Shown here: positions 46,975-54,711 of the stretch, one piece after another
Layout: every line of letters starts with the position of its first letter
Position numbering within the stretch: the first letter of the stretch is position 1
NCBI GenBank assembly: GCA_009911035.1
Contig: QXWO01000004.1
Span: forward strand, 62,001 to 126,000
DNA length: 64,000 bases
Direction of reading: 5' to 3'
From: Lachnospiraceae bacterium
GTDB taxonomy: Bacteria; Bacillota; Clostridia; Lachnospirales; Lachnospiraceae
The notes under the pieces: generated by a model
The model's input: the letters and a program-made list of their open reading frames with translations, nothing else
The model's database searches: none
Told to the model about the DNA's origin: nothing
Made by a program: the position numbers and the translations under genes

Positions 46975-48258
46975 CTATATAGCGTTCAGCGCCTGGCCCA
47001 AATCCGCTGTCAGATCCTCCTTATCTTCCAGTCCGCAGGAAATTCTCACCAGTCCTGCCGGGACACCTGCTGCCTTAAGCTGTTCTTCCGTCATCTGGCG
47101 GTGGGTGGAGGTTGCGGGATTTAAACAGCAGGTTCTCGCATCCGCCACATGCGTCTCAATGGCCGCCAGCTTTAAATGCTTCATGAAAGTTTCCGCAGCC
47201 TGCCGTCCTCCTTTGAGTTCAAAGGACACCACGCCGCATCCGCCCTTTGGCATATACTTTCTGGCTGTTTCGTAATATTTGTCCTCTTTCAGCCCCGGAT
47301 AGTTTACATAGGCTACCTGGGGCTGCCTGCTTAAAAACTCCGCCACTGCCTGTCCGTTTTCCACATGACGTGCCATTCTTACATGCAAAGATTCCAGTCC
47401 CAGGTTTAAAATATAGGCGCTCTGGGGAGACTGGATGCATCCCAGGTCCCGCATCAGTTGTGACGTGCATTTGGTGATAAAGGCACCTTCCTTACCAAAT
47501 TTCTCCGCATAAGTAATGCCGTGATAAGATTCATCCGGCGTGCATAGTCCGGGGAACTTCTCTGCATGGGCCATCCAGTCGAATTTCCCTGCATCCACAA
47601 TGGCTCCCCCCACTGCCGCGCCGTGGCCGTCCATATACTTGGTGGTTGAATGGGTGACAATATCGGCTCCCCATGCTATGGGATTACAGTTTACCGGCGT
47701 GGGAAAGGTATTGTCCACCACAAGAGGAACCCCGTGGCTGTGGGCCGCTTTTGCAAATTTTTCAATATCCAGCACCGTCAGTGCCGGATTCGCAATGGAT
47801 TCCCCAAACACAGCCTTCGTGTTTTCCCTGAAAGCAGCATCCAGTTCTTCCTCCGTACAATCGGGAGAAACAAAGGTAACTTCCACCCCCATCTTTGCCA
47901 TGGTCACGGCAATCAGGTTGAAGGTTCCTCCGTAAATGGACGATGAAGACACAATATGGCTCCCGTTTTCACAGATATTAAACAAGGCAAAAAAATTGGC
48001 AGCCTGTCCCGATGACGTCAGCATCCCGGCCGCGCCTCCCTCAAGCTCCACGATCTTTGCCGCCACATAATCATTGGTGGGGTTCTGCAGTCTGGAATAA
48101 AAATACCCCGACGCCTCTAAGTCAAACAGCTTTCCCATGTCCTCACTGGTAGCATACTTAAAAGTTGTAGACTGAATAATCGGTATCTGCCGCGGCTCCC
48201 CGTTTCCCGGCCTATAACCTGCCTGTACACATTTTGTATCCATATTATAATTGCTCAT
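46975..48258 (-). CDS. metY: O-acetylhomoserine sulfhydrylase (aminocarboxypropyltransferase)
   Basis: This 427-residue PLP enzyme of the Cys/Met-metabolism family has its PLP lysine in STTKYMDGHGAAVGG. Other signatures are MLTSSGQAANFFAL and LVVDNTFPTPVNC, plus a C-terminus with RTCCLNPATSTHRQM. It makes homocysteine (or methionine) from O-acetylhomoserine and sulfide. No SAM riboswitch or T-box is visible upstream. metF follows after a small gene, consistent with methionine metabolism. Confidence 0.93.
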   Translation of the reverse strand: MSNYNMDTKCVQAGYRPGNGEPRQIPIIQSTTFKYATSEDMGKLFDLEASGYFYSRLQNPTNDYVAAKIVELEGGAAGMLTSSGQAANFFALFNICENGSHIVSSSSIYGGTFNLIAVTMAKMGVEVTFVSPDCTEEELDAAFRENTKAVFGESIANPALTVLDIEKFAKAAHSHGVPLVVDNTFPTPVNCNPIAWGADIVTHSTTKYMDGHGAAVGGAIVDAGKFDWMAHAEKFPGLCTPDESYHGITYAEKFGKEGAFITKCTSQLMRDLGCIQSPQSAYILNLGLESLHVRMARHVENGQAVAEFLSRQPQVAYVNYPGLKEDKYYETARKYMPKGGCGVVSFELKGGRQAAETFMKHLKLAAIETHVADARTCCLNPATSTHRQMTEEQLKAAGVPAGLVRISCGLEDKEDLTADLGQALNAI

Positions 48259-48398
48259 ATTCCATATCCTTTCCGCTGTGATTTATATCAGTGCACACCA
48301 ATCCCTGCCGCCTGTCATAAACCGGCAGGAGCAATGAAAACTGCTCCGGTAAATTCATTATAATATACCTGCATGGATTTTGAAAGAAAAACTGATAG

Positions 48399-49691
48399 TT
48401 ACATTTTTTTCACCTCTGCCACCAGCGCCGTAGTTCCCAATATCAGAATCGGGCCTCCGGCCTCTTTTGCCTTTTTCAGGGCCTCTCCGACAGATTCGGT
48501 GGAAACTGCTTTTTGTCCCTTTTTCTCCAGTTCCTTTTTTTGTTTTCCGGTAAAAACATAATGAGGATTTGAGGCCTTCGTAAGGATAATCTCTGATGCA
48601 TGATCCTCCATTGCCTGGGCCACCCCCAGATAATCCTTATCATCAGGAATCCCCAGGATAACCGTATATTTCCCCGGTCTTAAATGGTTTAGGCTCTCTT
48701 TTATATTTTCACAGCTTGCACGGTTGATACAGGCATCCAGCACTGTAAACGGCTCCCGGCTGATCACCTCCATTCTCCCCGGCCAGTTCAGCCCGGCCAG
48801 CCTGGTCTTTATTTTATCTATATCAAAATTTTCAAGAACATCCCGGCACAGCGCCATTGCCAACGCGCAATTTTCGGCCTGATATGCGCCCAGGAGAGGA
48901 ACCATTATATCCCTGTATTCCTCTTTCCCAATAACCACATCAAAAAGCATCCCCCGTTCCGTGTATCTGACATCCACTGCCCGGAAATCCTCCCCATAAA
49001 TCTTTAAGGAAACCCGATACTTTTCAGCTCGTTTACGGATAACCTCCATCACACCTGTTTTCTGTCGGGCTGTATAAACGCATTTCTGCCTGCCGTTTAT
49101 GACATGGGACTTATCCCCGGCAATTTCCTCTAATGTATTGCCCAGCTCTCTTGTATGCTCCAGAAAAATACTATTGATGACCCCATAGGAATGCTCTGCG
49201 TTGTTCACATCATCATATCTGGCGCCTTTTCCCCCTTCCAATACATTAAAATCCGTTTTCTCTTCCTTAAAGTAACGCAGCCCAAGGGCAGTCTGAATTC
49301 CCATTGGGCTGATGCCTATGTTTTTCGGAAGAGATGCATCCACCCTGTCAAAATAAGGGCGGATGCCCTCCACATGGCGTATAAAATCCTCGTCGGAAAT
49401 TTTAACGCCGTTTATTCTGAACCGTTCGCAGAAATCTGTCAAATGCGGGCTTGTCAGAAGCCCTGTCCTTTTTTCAGATTGAAGAATACAGGAAATCATG
49501 TTAGAAACAGAGCCTTTCCCTTTACTGCCCGTAACCACTGCACAGGGCGTCCCGGACAGCTCACGAATAAACTCCCGTGACAGTTCCGGTCTTCTCCTTT
49601 CCGCATCTCTGGCATAATAATCCTGATATCCGGCCGCCCTTACATAAGACTGATATATATAATCTTCCGCCTGCTTTTTATCCAACTTCAA
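48399..49691 (-). CDS. FolC/Mur-ligase-like amide ligase
   Basis: This 430-residue Mur-ligase superfamily protein has its nucleotide-binding loop in AVVTGSKGKGSVSNMI (FolC: TGTNGKGS), with LTSPHLTDFCERFRINGVKI, LGAYQAENCALAMAL, and a C-terminal rotamase-like domain (VILGIPDDKDYLG; ILILGTTALVAEV). It resembles folylpolyglutamate synthase but lacks several folate-site features, so it may attach an amino acid to another acceptor. The TTG start overlaps the ATP-grasp gene's end by 14 bases, showing tight coupling. It is one third of an unusual operon. Confidence 0.85.
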   Translation of the reverse strand: MKLDKKQAEDYIYQSYVRAAGYQDYYARDAERRRPELSREFIRELSGTPCAVVTGSKGKGSVSNMISCILQSEKRTGLLTSPHLTDFCERFRINGVKISDEDFIRHVEGIRPYFDRVDASLPKNIGISPMGIQTALGLRYFKEEKTDFNVLEGGKGARYDDVNNAEHSYGVINSIFLEHTRELGNTLEEIAGDKSHVINGRQKCVYTARQKTGVMEVIRKRAEKYRVSLKIYGEDFRAVDVRYTERGMLFDVVIGKEEYRDIMVPLLGAYQAENCALAMALCRDVLENFDIDKIKTRLAGLNWPGRMEVISREPFTVLDACINRASCENIKESLNHLRPGKYTVILGIPDDKDYLGVAQAMEDHASEIILTKASNPHYVFTGKQKKELEKKGQKAVSTESVGEALKKAKEAGGPILILGTTALVAEVKKM

Positions 49692-50535
49692 AATCTCCCT
49701 TTATGGTTTCCATGATTCTTTTCCCAATATTTATGCCAGAAGCTTTCTCAATGCCCTCGATTCCGGGCATTACATTTATCTCACAAAAGTACGGCTTACT
49801 TTCCCCAAAGAGCAAATCTATCCCGATAAAATCCAGCCCTGTCTGCCTGTAAATGTCTCTTGCTATCGTCCTGATTTCAGGGGTGATCTCATAAGATGCC
49901 ACATCTCCGCCAAGGGCCACATTGGCCCGGAAATCCCCCTTTGACTTTCTAACCATACAGGCTTCCACATTCCCCCGGATACTGTAAAGGCGTATGTCCC
50001 TGCCAACACTCGTGGTGATAAATTCCTCATACAGCCATTCTTTTTCTATCCCGTATCCAGCTTTCAAATTCTCATAATCTTCCATGGATTTTATAAGGAA
50101 GATTTCCGTCCCCTGGGAGCTTTCCAGCCCCTTGGCTACAAAAGGACTTCCAAGATGAGAGGACAGTTCCCCGTATTTTAAAAGAGAGGTTCCAAGTATA
50201 TACCGTGGAATCAGAAATTCTAAAGAACGGAGCCTGCTGACCTGCTCGTACTTATTGACATATCTGTCATAAGCCTCCAGCGGGTTATAGCTTCTCTCCC
50301 CAAGATGGTTCAACGCTTCCTTTATTTTTCCCCACTTATATCTGTTGATAACAAAGTCCCTCTTTTGTACCTGTTTCCCTCTGTTGATAACATCGCCGCT
50401 TTCCACATAACAGTCATGAATTCCCAGGACCATAAGGTCAATTCCAATGCCGGCCGCCTCTGATACCAGACGGTTACAGGTGTAGGCACCGGACATGTTA
50501 TTATATTTTTCGATAATGTAACCGGAAACTGACAT
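49678..50535 (-). CDS. RimK-like ATP-grasp ligase
   Basis: The 285-residue protein has an N-terminal pre-ATP-grasp part followed by an ATP-grasp domain: PFVAKGLESSQGTEIFLI (ATP loop), WLYEEFITTSVGRDIRLYSI, and metal-binding LDFIGIDLLFGESKPYFCEI then NVMPGIEGIEKASG. This matches RimK/LysX-type enzymes that form amide bonds between a carboxylate and an amino acid. It sits between a Mur-like ligase and a FGase-like membrane protein, four bases after the latter's stop. The substrate is unknown. Confidence 0.88.
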   Translation of the reverse strand: MSVSGYIIEKYNNMSGAYTCNRLVSEAAGIGIDLMVLGIHDCYVESGDVINRGKQVQKRDFVINRYKWGKIKEALNHLGERSYNPLEAYDRYVNKYEQVSRLRSLEFLIPRYILGTSLLKYGELSSHLGSPFVAKGLESSQGTEIFLIKSMEDYENLKAGYGIEKEWLYEEFITTSVGRDIRLYSIRGNVEACMVRKSKGDFRANVALGGDVASYEITPEIRTIARDIYRQTGLDFIGIDLLFGESKPYFCEINVMPGIEGIEKASGINIGKRIMETIKGDFEVG

Positions 50536-50539
50536 AATT

Positions 50540-52570
50540 CTACTTTACCTTAACTCTCTCTTTGTTTAGTACAAAAAACATAATCATTGGGATACAAATT
50601 ACACAAAACAAAACGCCAATCCACATTTTTGTTATAACCTGAAATACAGTAAATATCGTTCCTAAAATTGCAATGGCCTGTTCCTCCGAATGCCTTCGGA
50701 AAATATGCCCCATATCCCGATAAACAACAACAATGTCATTTATACTGTTCATCCCCAGTTTTCTTCGGGTAAGTGCCGGAATGCCTATCTGGTAATCTGT
50801 TAGCTGTTCACTTGCAAGAACCCGCAAAACTTCCTGCTTTTTCCCAAAATTTATTATGATTTTATCATTTTCCATAGCGCCTAAAAGCATCATCATATCA
50901 GGGTTTAATCTCGCAATATTATTTTTATCATCTGTTTCGCTTGTCCACTGTGTTCTTAGCAGGTATTCCGATTTTCCAATTGCCTTTTCCAGTAGTACCA
51001 TTTTTAGCTCGCGGAACTTGCTTAAAATACGTTTGTAGATTCGTTTCCTCCCGCTTACTTTCTTAGGTATCTTTAACAGCTCCACTTTTCCGTAAAATCC
51101 AAGATTCTTTTGAATATCAGCCACTTGCTCTAACTGCTTTTTTCTGTCAGCATCACTTTCACTGCTGCTCTTTTCCATTTTAAGCCTGTGAAATGTCTCA
51201 CCGCTTATTGCTTCATAACAAGCCTCAAAGCAGTTCTTTTCTTTTTGTGTTAATTTCCCTAACGTTTTATAATATTCTTCACTTCGTATCATCAAAACCG
51301 GATAATCCATATATCCGAGCAATCTTTTATAATACCGTGGAAGCATCACTCTTTCGGCCGGCCCATCTTTACTTCTTACACCTCCGCCGTCCCCATAGTC
51401 CGCTTTATCAAATTCAATAGGCAGTCTTGAGTCTGTATATCTGTTAAAAAGTACATAATCAAAATGTTCTGCCTCTTCTTTTTTCCGTCTAAATAGTTCA
51501 GTAGAAAAAAATACTCCGTCAATTTTGTCTACTTTAGGGAATCCAATTGAATATTCTTCCTTCTGGCTTTCATATACTATCACAGGAGCCCCTTTTAACC
51601 CAGCAGTATTTTCTTCATTTTCTATCCATCTTCTCCCGAAAAGTATTCTAATTAATCTGTTTGTAAGAAAAACATATTCTTTCTCTGATTTTAGAGCCTC
51701 TTCTCCTTCAAAATCTTTCCGTAAGTCAATTTGGGCATTCCCCCCCGGTTTATGCAGGCGTACCCTTTCCTCCCCATTTCCATATGAGCAGATATTCAAT
51801 AAACTATTTAACTCGAACGTGCAATCCTGTTCTCCGGCATTAGACATTTCAATTTTATCCTGCGGCTTATGGCTTGCTGACTGCCACAAGCGGTATGCAC
51901 CTATATTTTCAGCCTGCCAGTCCACATTGGACAAAATTGTAAATATTTTTATTAAAGTATCAATTATATATAAAAACTCATCCTGATTTTGTGAATTGAA
52001 GTACTTCTCATTTAATTCTATATGTACATAGGTAATTTCAGCTTTATGTGCTGCATTTAAAGCCATCGTTTCCTGTTTATTCTTTTCATACTTTATCACT
52101 TCTTTTTCTGGCAGTTTATCCCGATACTCATATTCAAAGGCAAACTGAATCAACCTCTTAACAACTTTGCTATGCCTGCCCTTTTCATCTTTCCATAGTT
52201 TAGCCACATAGCCACAGTTCTCATCAACAGTATGAAAATCAATCAATACCTTGATGTCATTTTTTCTTATAGATTCCTCCAGTTGTGCTGTTAATAATTC
52301 CTTTTGGCAGACATTATATACTTTTTCAGCACAAAAAGCATGACACCCTGTTTCATAAGCCAGAAGTTTAACTAAACCACCTGTAAAAGGACACGCTGTC
52401 CTTTTTTTCGTATCTAAATAATTTACTGATTGTAATGCACAGGCAGCTATCTTAGATGTTCCCTTAATTTCGTTTAAAACATCTTTACCTTTTCCTGAAT
52501 AATTATGAAAAGCAAAAAATTTTTCAAATCTTTTTATCTTATTTATCCACTTTTTCTTATTATCCTTCAT
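50540..52570 (-). CDS. Membrane protein with N-formylglutamate amidohydrolase-like N-terminus
   Basis: The protein is about 676 residues long. The N-terminal third (about 30-240) shows CPFTGGLVKLLAYETGCHAF, IKVLIDFHTVDENCGY and ITYVHIELNEKYFN, an order that fits FGase-like zinc amidohydrolases (TG, DxH and xIElN blocks). The middle is unassigned. Near the end, IGIPALTRRKLGMNSINDIV looks like a small beta-barrel, followed by two membrane helices (about 630-668). The ATG at 52570 has GGGAG at about ten bases. The domain call is from weak motifs and should be tested by structure. Confidence 0.6.
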   Translation of the reverse strand: MKDNKKKWINKIKRFEKFFAFHNYSGKGKDVLNEIKGTSKIAACALQSVNYLDTKKRTACPFTGGLVKLLAYETGCHAFCAEKVYNVCQKELLTAQLEESIRKNDIKVLIDFHTVDENCGYVAKLWKDEKGRHSKVVKRLIQFAFEYEYRDKLPEKEVIKYEKNKQETMALNAAHKAEITYVHIELNEKYFNSQNQDEFLYIIDTLIKIFTILSNVDWQAENIGAYRLWQSASHKPQDKIEMSNAGEQDCTFELNSLLNICSYGNGEERVRLHKPGGNAQIDLRKDFEGEEALKSEKEYVFLTNRLIRILFGRRWIENEENTAGLKGAPVIVYESQKEEYSIGFPKVDKIDGVFFSTELFRRKKEEAEHFDYVLFNRYTDSRLPIEFDKADYGDGGGVRSKDGPAERVMLPRYYKRLLGYMDYPVLMIRSEEYYKTLGKLTQKEKNCFEACYEAISGETFHRLKMEKSSSESDADRKKQLEQVADIQKNLGFYGKVELLKIPKKVSGRKRIYKRILSKFRELKMVLLEKAIGKSEYLLRTQWTSETDDKNNIARLNPDMMMLLGAMENDKIIINFGKKQEVLRVLASEQLTDYQIGIPALTRRKLGMNSINDIVVVYRDMGHIFRRHSEEQAIAILGTIFTVFQVITKMWIGVLFCVICIPMIMFFVLNKERVKVK

Positions 52571-52666
52571 GGTATAACATCTCCCTGCCCCAATCCCATG
52601 TTGCATCGAAATAACTGTCTGCAAAAGTCTAAATAGCAAACACGCTTCGGGAACTATCCTTATGTA

Positions 52667-52700
52667 TAAAAAAGGAGAAACGTTAATTTAACGTTTCTCC
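52667..52700 (-). terminator. Intrinsic terminator of the tRNA operon
   Basis: GGAGAAACGTTAA and TTAACGTTTCTCC (minus strand) form a perfect palindrome followed by TTTTTT, immediately after tRNA-Leu. Confidence 0.93.
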
Positions 52701-52703
52701 AAA

Positions 52704-52789
52704 TGCCGGCGACCGGAATCGAACCGGTACGGGAGATTAGTCCCGCAGGATTTTAAGTCCTGTGCGTCTGCCAGTTCCGCCACGCCGGC
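52704..52789 (-). tRNA. tRNA-Leu (TAA)
   Basis: The acceptor stem GCCGGCG/CGCCGGC, a class II long variable arm, T-loop GGTTCGATTCC and anticodon loop CTTAAAA (anticodon TAA) are all present. It spans 86 bases with no encoded CCA and is last in the operon. Confidence 0.95.
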
Positions 52790-52812
52790 ATAATCAATAT
52801 AAAATTGATTCG

Positions 52813-52885
52813 TGGGACCTATAGGGCTCGAACCTATGACCCTCTGCTTGTAAGGCAGATGCTCTCCCAGCTGAGCTAAGATCCC
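52813..52885 (-). tRNA. tRNA-Val (TAC)
   Basis: The acceptor is GGGATCT/AGGTCCC, the anticodon loop CTTACAA (anticodon TAC), and the T-arm GGTTCGAGCC. It spans 73 bases. Confidence 0.95.
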
Positions 52886-52946
52886 ATAAACAAATGTTTT
52901 CGAAATTAATTTTGCAAGCAAATAATCCCGATGCATTTTCTTTAAA

Positions 52947-53020
52947 CGACCCGGATGGGACTCGAACCCACGACCTCCGCCGTGACAGGGCGGCGCTCTA
53001 ACCAACTGAGCCACCAGGCC
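52947..53020 (-). tRNA. tRNA-Asp (GTC)
   Basis: The anticodon stem CCGCC/GGCGG encloses CTGTCAC (anticodon GTC). The acceptor is GGCCTGG/CCGGGTC with two wobble pairs and discriminator G. Confidence 0.94.
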
Positions 53021-53048
53021 AATTATTATTGAGATTATTTAATACGAG

Positions 53049-53122
53049 TGGACCTTCGGGGACTCGAACCCAGGACCGACCGGTTATGAGCCGGTTGCTC
53101 TAACCAACTGAGCTAAAGGTCC
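53049..53122 (-). tRNA. tRNA with CAT anticodon (elongator Met, or Ile2)
   Basis: The acceptor is GGACCTT/AAGGTCC, and the anticodon loop CTCATAA lies in stem ACCGG/CCGGT. The stem lacks the three G-C pairs of initiator tRNA. Whether C34 becomes lysidine (Ile2) cannot be decided from sequence alone. Confidence 0.88.
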
Positions 53123-53127
53123 AAAAG

Positions 53128-53199
53128 TGACTCCGACGGGAATCGAACCCGTGTTACCGCCGTGAAAGGGCGATGTCTTAACCGCTTGACCACGGAGCC
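53128..53199 (-). tRNA. tRNA-Glu (TTC)
   Basis: The acceptor is GGCTCCG/CGGAGTC, the anticodon loop CTTTCAC (anticodon TTC), and the T-arm GGTTCGATTCC. It is the first tRNA of the five-gene operon. Confidence 0.95.
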
Positions 53200-53273
53200 A
53201 TATTTTCTTCTGCAAAAACAGCTCCGCTGCTTTCCGGGAGACATAACTTTCACAAGCAATCTCAACGAAGTTT

Positions 53274-53302
53274 ATGATACCATACTTAGGCGTGTTTGGC
53301 AA
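53274..53302 (-). promoter_or_regulatory. Promoter of the tRNA operon
   Basis: On the minus strand TTGCCA (53297-53302) and TATCAT (53274-53279) are 17 bases apart, about 75 bases ahead of tRNA-Glu. Confidence 0.65.
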
Positions 53303-53393
53303 GAGAAAATTTCATAACTTTCAAACTTTTAAAAATTTCAATTTTTTTGTAATATCCTATCATTCTCTCCAATGCCATTCAGCCTTTACCCTG

Positions 53394-54707
53394 CTATCTG
53401 CTTAAGGATTCTTCCTGCAGTTTATCAAACATTGCCATACATTCATCCACTGTAGCGCCGTTAAGCAATTCCCGTACAATAAGGCAGGTATTTCCCCACT
53501 GCTCCACCTTCATCCCAGCATTAGATGCAAGGACATAGACATTTTCCTTTATTCTGTCATTCAGGGGTTTTAATGCAGGAATACACTCCACTTCCACATT
53601 TTTTGAAGGAGAAATCACCTTATTAGTTTCTGCATAAGTCAAAAGCGCCTCGTCGGAAATCATGATGTCTAATGTATCCAGCGCGTCCTGGGCATGCTGC
53701 GCATTTACACCTATGCCGAATCCTGTCATTGGCATCACAGGCATCTGTCCCCTGCTGCTGGGAAATCCGATAACAAGCATTTCAAAATCTGGATTTCCAT
53801 AAGCAGTATCTGTATTGGCTGCTCCCCAGTATGCCATTACAATCGGTGTTTTCTGTGCAAGGAAGTCTGCCCCTTCCCCTTCAATAGCTTCACTCACACG
53901 CGCCTTCTCCGCGTCAACATATCCGCAGTCAATCATTTTTTTGAGAAATTCAAAGCCAGGGCGCATATAATCACTGTATTTACTTTCCCCACTGTTTAAA
54001 GCTGCTATCTCTGCTTCTGTATTTCCTCCATTATATAAGTCCGCGTATGCCTGCGCTAAGACGAATGTTTCCAGCCACCAGCGGTTTGCGCCTACCGGTG
54101 TGTCAATTCCATTTTCCTTAAATACCCGGCAGCACTCCAGAAATTCCTCCGGGGTTTCCGGCAATTCCAGCTTATATTCATCAAACATATCTTTATTTAT
54201 AAACAGGCCGTATGCCACTACCTCCTGGGGAACGGCCACCAGTTTCCCGTCAACCATGTTTGCCGCTATGATAATATCCCTTAGATTTTTAACATTTTCC
54301 AGCCCCGACAAATCCATCAGTTTTCCTTCTTCCCCTAAAATCCTGATGGAATCCGGGTTTAACAGATACATATCATCCATATCATTCCGCGCCCTGTCAA
54401 GGAGCACGTCATCATAAGTCTTATCCTGATAATCCGCGGCTGTATAGGTTATATACTCCACATTCACGCCCAGTTTTTCTTCTGCCATAATGATAGTCTT
54501 ATCAGCAGCGCTTCTTGCAGTGTTTTCTACATCCGGCATGGTTTTTTCCATAGGACTGAACAAATTGACGATCCTCTTACTTTTTTCCTCGGTTATAATC
54601 ACATTTACTCCATCTTTATCCTTTCCTGCACATGCAGCTACAGTAAGTGCGGCTATCCCTGCAACGCAGAGCATCATAATTTTTCTTGCTTTTACATATT
54701 TCATCAT
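53394..54707 (-). CDS. Extracellular solute-binding lipoprotein (family 1 type)
   Basis: This 437-residue lipoprotein has its lipobox in TVAACAGK with Cys26. The body resembles sugar-type binding proteins (DDMYLLNPDSIRIL; GKLVAVPQEVVAYGLFINKD; LPETPEEFLECCRVFKENG). No permease or ATPase gene is next to it. Instead it begins four bases after a hybrid sensor kinase gene with its own GAGG site, so it probably presents a ligand to the kinase's extracellular domain rather than only feeding a transporter. Confidence 0.9.
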   Translation of the reverse strand: MMKYVKARKIMMLCVAGIAALTVAACAGKDKDGVNVIITEEKSKRIVNLFSPMEKTMPDVENTARSAADKTIIMAEEKLGVNVEYITYTAADYQDKTYDDVLLDRARNDMDDMYLLNPDSIRILGEEGKLMDLSGLENVKNLRDIIIAANMVDGKLVAVPQEVVAYGLFINKDMFDEYKLELPETPEEFLECCRVFKENGIDTPVGANRWWLETFVLAQAYADLYNGGNTEAEIAALNSGESKYSDYMRPGFEFLKKMIDCGYVDAEKARVSEAIEGEGADFLAQKTPIVMAYWGAANTDTAYGNPDFEMLVIGFPSSRGQMPVMPMTGFGIGVNAQHAQDALDTLDIMISDEALLTYAETNKVISPSKNVEVECIPALKPLNDRIKENVYVLASNAGMKVEQWGNTCLIVRELLNGATVDECMAMFDKLQEESLSR

Positions 54708-54711
54708 TACT

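Noticed and set aside
48259-48398. A SAM riboswitch or T-box before metY
   Set aside because: No conserved core of either class is visible; only small, unrelated hairpins are present.
52688-53302. Two open frames on the minus strand across 52688-53302
   Set aside because: They run through five well-formed tRNA genes; the peptides are the familiar artefacts of translating tRNA sequence (GxAELADAxD-like and SxPFHGGNxGSIP-like strings).
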